A stretch of 64,000 nt of DNA from Candidatus Electryonea clarkiae (GTDB taxonomy: Bacteria > Electryoneota > Electryoneia > Electryoneales > Electryoneaceae), in NCBI GenBank assembly GCA_030765455.1, contig JAVCCM010000041.1, positions 1-64,000 of the forward strand, written 5' to 3'. The position numbers and the translations under genes are program-made. Positions within the stretch are counted from its first letter, which is position 1. Each line of letters starts with the position of its first letter. The notes below the pieces were generated by a model. It searched no databases and had not been told where the DNA came from. It was given only the letters and a program-made list of their open reading frames with translations. Shown piece by piece: positions 53,307 to 60,282 of this stretch.

Positions 53307-56300
53307 ATCTCGCATGCAAAGGCAAGAATACGAAACGTACAAAATCTAATAGAATCTATATTAATATAACCACTCTCCCCGGAATCAAGATTCCGGGCTA
53401 CATTTTTTGTTTGCTACTTTTTTTTCAAACCTCTTTTTCAAAACTTCCAGAATGGCAGCAACAGGTTAATTATGATATTGACGTGACCTTGATCGACAGT
53501 ATCCACACCTGGCAGGGGACTGCACAAATTACTTATATAAATAATTCTCCGGATACCTTGGCTACACTATGGTTTCGTCTCCCGGCAGAGGCGAGGAAAG
53601 AGCATAGTATTGAAGATGGTATTTTGTTCAGGGGCAGAAATAACCGTCTCAAAAACCTTCCGGAGAAAAATTGGGGCGGTTTGAATATCGATTCGTCATG
53701 GTGTGATAATAGAACATTGATATTTAAACCTGATGGGAGTATTGGTTCACTATTGCTTGATCCTCCGATTCTGCCCGGTGACTCGGCAATCTTCACGCTC
53801 GCTTTCCGTTCAAAATTCCCTTCTGGTAAAGGTTCTTTTCGTATCGCCTGGATAAACGGACAATACAAAGGCGCATACTGGTACCCGATGATCTGTCCCT
53901 ATACCCCTGAATACGGATGGACTGTAAATCGTTATTTTGGTACCGCCGAGGCTTACGGTGAGTTTGGTGATTTTAATATTCGATATACTGTGCCAAATCG
54001 TTTTATCGTTGCCTCCACCGGGGTGCTGGTGAATGAAAACGAAGTATTGCCACCGGAAAGGATGGAGGGGCTGGCAATAAGTAATTCCGATCCTATCCCG
54101 ATTCCGGATGAGGAGGAGGGTGAACGACCAGTTACATGGATATATCGTGCTGAAAATGTTCCCGATGTAGCATTTGCGGCTGATCCGAAATTTGTTATAG
54201 ACAGGATTGATTACGGCAGCTTTGAATCATGGGCTTTTGTCAGGCGGGGAAGACAGGAACAATGGGATGATGCGGCAGAAGTATGCGGCTGGACGATTCA
54301 GCAGCTTGAAGAGATCTACGGCAAATATCCCTGGCCCCGTGTCTATGCCACTGATTCTTACAGCGCCATGGAATATCCCATGCTGACCATGATGAGCAGT
54401 GAGACTCCGGGTTACAGGTATGTTATGATGCATGAAGTAATCCACAACTATACACCAATGATCCTGCACTCGAACTCAGTAGATGCACCGGTTCTTGACG
54501 AGGGATTTACAACATTTATTGAACATGAATTAATTAACCGCTACGATGGAACACCTTATAATCGCAAGAGGACTATAACTCGCGGCTTGTTTTCCAAAGA
54601 ATTTGTCATGCGTGACGATGATATCCGGGGACGCAGACCATACTTGGAGTCTGTGCTGGAAGGCAAGGATTTGCCTATGGTAAGGGGAGCCGACATAGCC
54701 AATGATTATTGGCAACTACGGGTCTCCACCTATTATAAAACTCCGATTATGTTGAATGCACTACGTTCCGTGATAGGCGAAGAAGCTTTCTGGCGGGGAT
54801 TCCGGATTTATTACCGTGATAATGCATTAAGTCATGTCGATGAAAATGATATGATCGAGGCATTCGAGGAATCTTCAGGACGAGGACTTGGTTGGTTTTT
54901 CAAACAATTTCTATACGATTCCGGCGATATTGATTACGCATTCACAAAATTTGAAGTAAGAAAAAAAGATTCGAGCTATAATACAAAGATTGGAATAAAG
55001 CGCAATGGCGAAATAAGGCTTCCAATTAAGCTTGCAGTTATATGTGAGACTGGAGACACTTTATTAAGAGAGATCCCATTCTTGCTAACTGATCCTGCCA
55101 GTCCAGGTTATCAACAAATTGGACAGTGGGATCAACTTCATGATCCCTCAAAAGAAGTCGAAATAATATTTGATTTTGATCTGGATCGAAAGCCGGTGAA
55201 AGTATTGCTTGATCCCGAGAATAGCTATGCTGACAGGAACTCGATTAACAATGAAGTACCTGCAGGTCGTTTCAAACTCAGATTTGACAATGGGCTAACC
55301 CCAAAACCACCCGCTTCACTGGATTCAACGATTGCATTTATCGGACCATTATTTGGGTATAATTATCGTGATAAACTCCTTGGGGGAGTTAATATCCGCA
55401 GCAGCTATATGGAAAGAAGAAAATTCTTTGCAACGGATGTGGTTGCATCAGGTCACAGTGATGTAAATCGTGTACATGCAAGAGTTATGTTTGCTAAACC
55501 CTTGGGAAATGGATATATGCCACCACAATCGTTTGTCTCGGCAGGAAACATGCATCGAGATCAATGGCTGATTTTGGGATTACGGCGACAATGGATTTCG
55601 CAAAAACACATCAATAAAAAATATCGAAACAGCATTCACTTTGGTGCATTGCATAATATAGATAAATCTTTATTAGACAGAAATAGTTCGAGGGATTCCA
55701 AAAAAAATACACCCTATGTTCGGATCAATTACTATCTCCAGAATAGCAGATATAAGTTTTCAAGTCGATTGTCTCTGACAGGTGGGATTTCGGATGCTTC
55801 AAGTACAGGTTTTGGAGTAATTGAATGGGATGGTGTTAAAGAATTAGCAGCAAGGTCCGGATGGCGGTTCAGGATTGAATCCCGATTCTATGTGACATCA
55901 AATAAAACCATCAATCAATTTAGGCCAACGATTAACAGTAGTTCTCCCTATAAGCTATTAGGTGAACCTCTTTTTGGGAATGCATGGCACAACGAATCAA
56001 ATCTTCCTCGATTTCCACTGGCTTATTCCAATGCTTCTTTTGCATATGCTGAGGAACTCTTTGCTGATCAATTAATGTCATATAGAATACTCCTTAACAG
56101 ACCTTTACCAAAGTTCATGTCGAGAACTATTCTAACCCCATTTAATCGTTTTATAAATAAATTCAAGATAGGTCTATTTCATACAGGAGGATTTATATTC
56201 TCTGATGATTTTTTCCCGATTAGTTTTCTTGATGGATGGGGTACTCTTGTAGAAGCGGGTCCTGAAATTACAATAGATGATTTGTATGGAGTCTCTTTTT

Positions 56301-56485
56301 CAATCAGAGCAGCACCTTTGTATAATCTAATTATTCACGAGAATTCACGCGGAACCACAGTCAATGACTCTAATTCTAGGGAGCATATCGACACGTATTC
56401 TTATATAGATAATAATTGGGCGGATTTTGGATCAAAAATTGTAATAGTAGTAAAACTTAAAAGAGATAATTTCTTTAGATTTTAA
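53303..56485 (+). CDS. M1-type aminopeptidase domain fused to a probable outer-membrane barrel
   Basis: A 1060-residue exported protein. A hydrophobic signal segment (about 30-46) is followed by an M1 peptidase module: N-terminal beta-sandwich (about 50-240), then H377-E-x-x-H381 (MMHEVIHNY) and E400 (LDEGFTTF), the exact HExxH-18-E zinc site; the GAMEN exopeptidase loop is replaced by SAMEY (354-358). From about 680 to the end the chain has alternating amphipathic strands (RVHARVMFAK, YKFSSRLSLTGGI, GVSFSIRAAPLYNL) and finishes in NFFRF, as in outer-membrane barrels. It likely trims peptides at the cell surface or periplasm. Barrel assignment is inference. Confidence 0.8.
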   Translation: MNLACKGKNTKRTKSNRIYINITTLPGIKIPGYIFCLLLFFQTSFSKLPEWQQQVNYDIDVTLIDSIHTWQGTAQITYINNSPDTLATLWFRLPAEARKEHSIEDGILFRGRNNRLKNLPEKNWGGLNIDSSWCDNRTLIFKPDGSIGSLLLDPPILPGDSAIFTLAFRSKFPSGKGSFRIAWINGQYKGAYWYPMICPYTPEYGWTVNRYFGTAEAYGEFGDFNIRYTVPNRFIVASTGVLVNENEVLPPERMEGLAISNSDPIPIPDEEEGERPVTWIYRAENVPDVAFAADPKFVIDRIDYGSFESWAFVRRGRQEQWDDAAEVCGWTIQQLEEIYGKYPWPRVYATDSYSAMEYPMLTMMSSETPGYRYVMMHEVIHNYTPMILHSNSVDAPVLDEGFTTFIEHELINRYDGTPYNRKRTITRGLFSKEFVMRDDDIRGRRPYLESVLEGKDLPMVRGADIANDYWQLRVSTYYKTPIMLNALRSVIGEEAFWRGFRIYYRDNALSHVDENDMIEAFEESSGRGLGWFFKQFLYDSGDIDYAFTKFEVRKKDSSYNTKIGIKRNGEIRLPIKLAVICETGDTLLREIPFLLTDPASPGYQQIGQWDQLHDPSKEVEIIFDFDLDRKPVKVLLDPENSYADRNSINNEVPAGRFKLRFDNGLTPKPPASLDSTIAFIGPLFGYNYRDKLLGGVNIRSSYMERRKFFATDVVASGHSDVNRVHARVMFAKPLGNGYMPPQSFVSAGNMHRDQWLILGLRRQWISQKHINKKYRNSIHFGALHNIDKSLLDRNSSRDSKKNTPYVRINYYLQNSRYKFSSRLSLTGGISDASSTGFGVIEWDGVKELAARSGWRFRIESRFYVTSNKTINQFRPTINSSSPYKLLGEPLFGNAWHNESNLPRFPLAYSNASFAYAEELFADQLMSYRILLNRPLPKFMSRTILTPFNRFINKFKIGLFHTGGFIFSDDFFPISFLDGWGTLVEAGPEITIDDLYGVSFSIRAAPLYNLIIHENSRGTTVNDSNSREHIDTYSYIDNNWADFGSKIVIVVKLKRDNFFRF

Positions 56486-56548
56486 AACGAGACGTCAAAT
56501 ATATAGATATATTATAGAAATAACGCGTATTGTTAAGGTAAAGCATTA

Positions 56549-57985
56549 ATGGTAGAGAACATATCAAATATATATGAAAATAAGATTCATTTCTCCGGTA
56601 TCGGTGGAACAGCTATGGTTGCAGGTGCTCGTCTTGCTCTTGATTTAGGTTGGGACGTGAGGGGGAGTGACAATCCGCTTTATCCTCCAACATCATTAAT
56701 GGTTGAGGAGCTTGGTGTTCCTGTTTCAACTGGTTATGACGCTTCAAATCTCGACTGGAATCCTGATCTTGTAATCATCGGAAATGCTCTAAGCCGTGGT
56801 AATCCTGAAGTGGAAGCAGTTCTCGAGCGTAAACTGCATTATGTCAGTCTGCCTGAATGGTTGAAAGATAATGTGCTGCGTTCCAGGCGTCCGGTTGTTA
56901 TCTGTGGGACACATGGGAAAACTACTACCACGGCTTTAACTGCACATCTTCTCGAGCAGGGAGGATTGAATCCGGGTTATTTCATCGGTGGTCAACCTCT
57001 TGATTTTAAAAGTCCTTCAAATTTGGGAGGTAATAAAGCTCCATTTGTCATAGAGGGTGACGAATATGATACGGCGTTTTTTGACAAGCGTGCGAAATTC
57101 TTCCATTACCTGCCTGAAATTGCTGTAGTTACTTCTCTTGAATTTGATCATGGGGATATTTACGATAGTTTGGATGATATCAAACGTGCGTTTCGTTTTA
57201 TGTTACGTCAGATTCCAAAATCCGGCTGGTTGATCTTGTGTACTGACAATCCCGGAGCCAGTGAACTGGCAGAGCATTCATTCAGCAATGTCGCTACATA
57301 CGGATTCGATAAAAAAGCCGATTTCCGGGGCGAAATCGTTTCTGTTTCTGAAGATTTCCAGCTATTAAAGGTCTATAATAAACAAGAGCTAATGATCGAA
57401 TTATCAATGCCATTCTTTGGCAAACATAATGCACAAAATACGCTTGCTGCAGTTGCCGTGGCGACAATACTTGGTGTAGATCATAATAATATTTGTAAAG
57501 CGGTCAAGAGCTTTAAGGGTGTTCGGCGCCGGATGGAAATATTTCTGGAAGCGGGCGGTAAAACATTCGTCGATGACTTCGCTCATCATCCGACAGCCAT
57601 TAAAGAGACGATTCTTGCAACGAAACAGAGATGGCATGGAAGAAAATTGAGAGTGCTTTTTGAACCACGATCTAATACCACTGTCAGCAACCGTTTCCAA
57701 TCGGAATTATCGGATTCGTTTTCGAGAGCTGATGAAGTGTGGTTGGGACCTGTATATCGTCCGGATCGAATGCCGGAGGACCAAAGACTGAATCGCTCCA
57801 TGATTATCAATGATTTAAGGAAAAAAGGAATCAAGGCAGAATATTCCGATGACATCGAAGAGATTGTAAACTCGATTTGTGATTCTGGAAATGAAGGGGA
57901 AGTAGTGCTTATCTTGAGCAATGGCGCTTTTGGCGGAATCCATCAACGATTGAAGAAAGTTTTCGAGAGAAACAGGAATGATTGA
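56549..57985 (+). CDS. mpl: UDP-MurNAc:L-Ala-gamma-D-Glu-meso-Dap ligase
   Basis: A 478-residue Mur ligase of the Mpl type, which reattaches the tripeptide recovered from turnover to UDP-MurNAc. The N-terminal Rossmann motif FSGIGGTAMVAGARLAL and SDNPLYPPTS are characteristic of Mpl as opposed to MurC (the PLYPP motif), and the ATP-binding loop is CGTHGKTTTT. Its presence points to diaminopimelate-type peptidoglycan and recycling. The end overlaps the zinc-ribbon gene by 8 nt. Confidence 0.95.
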   Translation: MVENISNIYENKIHFSGIGGTAMVAGARLALDLGWDVRGSDNPLYPPTSLMVEELGVPVSTGYDASNLDWNPDLVIIGNALSRGNPEVEAVLERKLHYVSLPEWLKDNVLRSRRPVVICGTHGKTTTTALTAHLLEQGGLNPGYFIGGQPLDFKSPSNLGGNKAPFVIEGDEYDTAFFDKRAKFFHYLPEIAVVTSLEFDHGDIYDSLDDIKRAFRFMLRQIPKSGWLILCTDNPGASELAEHSFSNVATYGFDKKADFRGEIVSVSEDFQLLKVYNKQELMIELSMPFFGKHNAQNTLAAVAVATILGVDHNNICKAVKSFKGVRRRMEIFLEAGGKTFVDDFAHHPTAIKETILATKQRWHGRKLRVLFEPRSNTTVSNRFQSELSDSFSRADEVWLGPVYRPDRMPEDQRLNRSMIINDLRKKGIKAEYSDDIEEIVNSICDSGNEGEVVLILSNGAFGGIHQRLKKVFERNRND

Positions 57986-58463
57986 ACAACTTGAATTGAT
58001 ACAACCCAGTGGTGAAAAGCAGATAAAATGTAATCAATGTGAATCAATGTTCATTTTTTCAAAAAAGGAACAGGAATTTTTTGAGGAGATGGGCTTTGTT
58101 ACACCGCGTTATTGTCCTGCATGCCGGAGAGCAAGAAAACAGGAAGATAATCCTAACGTAACAACACGTGAATTGTATGAAATTATTTGTAACCAGTGTG
58201 GAAAACAGTCCCAGGTGCCATTCAAGCCAATAGAGGGACGCGCTGTATATTGCAGGGATTGTCATACAAAGATTCGTGGATCTAACAATACAGATGGACA
58301 AAACCGTACCGGAGCGAATAATTCAAATTCTTCGCATGAAACAAAACCAAATCATGATCAAAATAATTCTCAATTGACAACTATTGATGACTCAGAGCGC
58401 CCATACGCGGAGTTGGACAAAAGTGTGGAAACAATTCTTGACGGTTTGTTTCCGAATCCCTGA
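57978..58463 (+). CDS. Double zinc-ribbon protein
   Basis: A 161-residue protein with two treble-clef/zinc-ribbon units: C18xxC21 with YCPACRRAR (first unit, zf-trcl-like), and CNQCGK with YCRDCHTKI (second unit). The rest is a Asn/Ser-rich disordered linker and a short C-terminal helix. It may bind nucleic acid or ribosomes; no specific role is known to me. Coupled to mpl by an 8-nt overlap. Confidence 0.75.
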   Translation: MIEQLELIQPSGEKQIKCNQCESMFIFSKKEQEFFEEMGFVTPRYCPACRRARKQEDNPNVTTRELYEIICNQCGKQSQVPFKPIEGRAVYCRDCHTKIRGSNNTDGQNRTGANNSNSSHETKPNHDQNNSQLTTIDDSERPYAELDKSVETILDGLFPNP

Positions 58464-58494
58464 TTATAAATTTCGCCGAATGAGGTAAACATGA

Positions 58495-58576
58495 GTAGCT
58501 CACTTTCGCCGAAAGTGAGTTGTTTGCACGGAAATGGTTGGTACAGTTGGACTCACTTTCGCCGAAAGTGAGCTAC
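58495..58576. repeat. Pair of palindromes GTAGCTCACTTTCG type
   Basis: Two palindromes CTCACTTTCG-C-CGAAAGTGAG (58499-58519 and 58552-58572), with the GTAGCT tail on the left copy and AGCTAC on the right, so the whole is a symmetric BIME-like unit. Same family as 40180-40208. It separates the zinc-ribbon gene from tRNA-Sec. Confidence 0.8.
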
Positions 58577-58637
58577 TTTATCAACTCGATGAATGAGAGT
58601 AGATCAACTACTGGCGCAGTTTGATAAGATAAATTTT

Positions 58638-58732
58638 GGGAGTGGAGGCGATCCTGGTGGACGCCGCGGCCTTCAAAGCCGTTGTGGGGCTTAACCGTCC
58701 CGGCTGGGTTCGATTCCCAGACACTCCCGCCA
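58638..58732 (+). tRNA. selC: Selenocysteine tRNA (anticodon TCA)
   Basis: A 95-nt tRNA with anticodon TCA (58673-58675, loop CTTCAAA) reading UGA. Features of tRNA-Sec are all present: a long extra arm (about 58681-58701), an extended acceptor region (GGGAGTG pairs with CACTCCC, eighth position G-A), a long D stem (GGCG/CGCC with TCC/GGA), T arm CTGGG-TTCGATT-CCCAG, discriminator G and encoded CCA. It needs SelA, SelB and SelD, which are not in the window, and implies that at least one gene in the genome uses UGA for selenocysteine. Confidence 0.95.
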
Positions 58733-58768
58733 ATTATTCTTAATTATATATTATACAGATGAACGCTT

Positions 58769-59539
58769 ATGCCTTCCCAGAAGATATCCTTTAAAAATTC
58801 AAGCGGTGAAGATCTTGTTGCATGGCTGGAAAGCCCCGATAATGAGAAACCTCTCGCATACGCAATATTCGCCCATTGTTTCACTTGTTCCAAGGACTAC
58901 AAGGCAGTATTTCATATTAGCCGTATTCTTAGGAGTGAGGGTATAGCTGTATTGAGGTTCGACTTTACCGGACTTGGTGAAAGCTCTGGTGATTTTTCAG
59001 ATACGAATTTTGCTTCCAATATACACGATTTGCTTGATGCGGCAAAATTTCTTGAAGATAGTTTTGAAAGTCCAAAATTACTGATAGGTCACTCGCTTGG
59101 TGGAGCGGCAGTACTCCAGGTTGCTGATTTATTACCATTTGTCAAGGCAGTTGTCACCATAGCAGCTCCGGCTGATTTAAACCATTTACGTGATAAATTG
59201 ATGATCAGGGCAGGCAGTGACGATGGTGATGGTGGTGGGGTGGAAGTTACGATCAGCGGTAGAAAATTCAAGCTTGAAAGGCATTTTTTCGAAAGCCTCG
59301 AACAGTCTTCAATGACAAAAGTGATCAGGAAACTTGACAAGGCATTGCTTGTGATACATTCACTTTCTGACGAAATCGTATCTGTAAATAATGGCGAACA
59401 GATCTTTGAGAATGCAAAATATCCGAAATCTTTCCTCGGATTGATTAATACCGATCATTTGTTATCCAATGAAGAAGATGCAAAGTATGTAGGTTCTGTT
59501 ATTGCCGCCTGGGTGAAAGGATTTTTATCAGCAGGTTAG
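58769..59539 (+). CDS. Alpha/beta hydrolase of the OsmC-associated type
   Basis: A 256-residue serine hydrolase. The nucleophile is S109 in LLIGHSLGGAAV; the acid lies in HSLSDEIV and the histidine in NTDHLLSN. The start KISFKNSSGEDLVAWLESP and AHCFTCSKDYKAVFHISR are nearly the consensus of hydrolases that are usually fused to a C-terminal OsmC peroxidase domain, as far as I recall. Here the protein ends after the hydrolase domain and the next gene is a toxin on the other strand, so the OsmC half is missing or encoded elsewhere. Substrate unknown. Confidence 0.88.
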   Translation: MPSQKISFKNSSGEDLVAWLESPDNEKPLAYAIFAHCFTCSKDYKAVFHISRILRSEGIAVLRFDFTGLGESSGDFSDTNFASNIHDLLDAAKFLEDSFESPKLLIGHSLGGAAVLQVADLLPFVKAVVTIAAPADLNHLRDKLMIRAGSDDGDGGGVEVTISGRKFKLERHFFESLEQSSMTKVIRKLDKALLVIHSLSDEIVSVNNGEQIFENAKYPKSFLGLINTDHLLSNEEDAKYVGSVIAAWVKGFLSAG

Positions 59540-59571
59540 CACTCAAAGACAATGACTCGTCTGGTTACACA

Positions 59572-59835
59572 TCATTCATAATGTGTCCACATCCGAATAA
59601 CCTTGACTGTATTTATGTCCTCAAGGACTTGATAGACGAGGCGGTGTTGAATATTGATACGGCGTGAACATGCGCCGGACAGGTCACCGACCAATTTTTC
59701 AAAAGGAGGATTTTTCTGAAAGGGATCATCACTGATGATATTCAGAAGCTTCATCACCTTTGGTTTTAGACCGGACGATGCTATCTTTTTTGCGTCAATT
59801 TGGGCTTGTTTCGTATAAACAAGCGTCCATTTCAC
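59572..59835 (-). CDS. yoeB: YoeB/Txe-family toxin
   Basis: An 87-residue RelE-superfamily endoribonuclease that cuts mRNA on the ribosome. Family features are PFEKLVGDLSGACSRRINIQHRLVYQV, which contains the active-site glutamate and arginine region, and the C-terminal histidine in MWTHYE. It is translated from an ATGA overlap with the antitoxin, so pair production is coupled. Confidence 0.93.
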   Translation of the reverse strand: MKWTLVYTKQAQIDAKKIASSGLKPKVMKLLNIISDDPFQKNPPFEKLVGDLSGACSRRINIQHRLVYQVLEDINTVKVIRMWTHYE

Positions 59836-60074
59836 CAGTCAAGCTCCGTCTCAGTCTGCTCGACAGGCGTGTCCAGACCTTCCCTTATCGATTCACGCAT
59901 ACCGGGAATAGATAGCAGATACAGAGTTTCCGATATCGCTCGCCAGTCATCCTCTGAGATTAAAACGGCGTTAGATCTCTTCCCGGTTATCTGTATCGGC
60001 TCACCTGAAGTTTTGGTTTCGTCTATCAATTTATAAAAATTGGCGCGAGCCTGTGTAGCAGAAAGCGTTTTCAT
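59832..60074 (-). CDS. yefM: YefM/Phd-family antitoxin
   Basis: An 80-residue antitoxin. The N-terminal Phd/YefM DNA-binding fold (LSATQARANFYKLIDE, EPIQITGKRSNAVLISEDDW) is complete and the C-terminal tail (SIREGLDTPVEQTETELDW) is the acidic, toxin-neutralising part. It normally represses its own promoter, read here at 60095-60123. Confidence 0.93.
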   Translation of the reverse strand: MKTLSATQARANFYKLIDETKTSGEPIQITGKRSNAVLISEDDWRAISETLYLLSIPGMRESIREGLDTPVEQTETELDW

Positions 60075-60094
60075 ATTTCTCTCGGTTTATGAAT

Positions 60095-60123
60095 AACGTA
60101 CGCAATTAAGTACGCTTTGTCAA
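60095..60123 (-). promoter_or_regulatory. Promoter and possible operator of yefM-yoeB
   Basis: On the minus strand consensus TTGACA (60123-60118), 17 nt, TACGTT (60100-60095), about 20 nt before the antitoxin ATG. An inverted repeat CGTAC-N8-GTACG (60097-60114) overlaps the -10 and spacer, and a direct repeat GCAATTAAG occurs at 60102-60110 and 60124-60132. YefM operators have TGTACA-type cores, so autoregulation here is likely. Confidence 0.6.
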
Positions 60124-60143
60124 GCAATTAAGCGGTTTTTGGA

Positions 60144-60159
60144 TTCATTATATAATGAA
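60144..60159. repeat. 16-bp perfect palindrome
   Basis: TTCATTATATAATGAA reads the same on both strands, between the yefM promoter and the large minus-strand gene. It could be a second operator or chance in AT-rich DNA. Confidence 0.35.
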
Positions 60160-60230
60160 CCCGGATATCGAAGCTATTCGGATCATTAGTCGGTCGCATC
60201 AGGCGATCTTATGAGTACTTAATAGATATA

Positions 60231-60272
60231 CTGTCCCCTGAATTCTCCCTGAATTCTCTGTCCCCTGAATTC
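60231..60272. repeat. Short direct repeats CTGTCCCCTGAATTC
   Basis: Two exact 15-bp copies (60231-60245 and 60258-60272) with a partial third copy between them, directly after the stop of the large gene. They may mark a recombination or mobile-element scar. Confidence 0.6.
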
Positions 60273-60282
60273 CCTCAGCTTG

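Noticed and set aside
58638..58732. Considered a suppressor or ordinary tRNA-Ser
   Set aside because: The long acceptor and D stems, anticodon TCA and discriminator G match tRNA-Sec, not tRNA-Ser with an ordinary serine anticodon.
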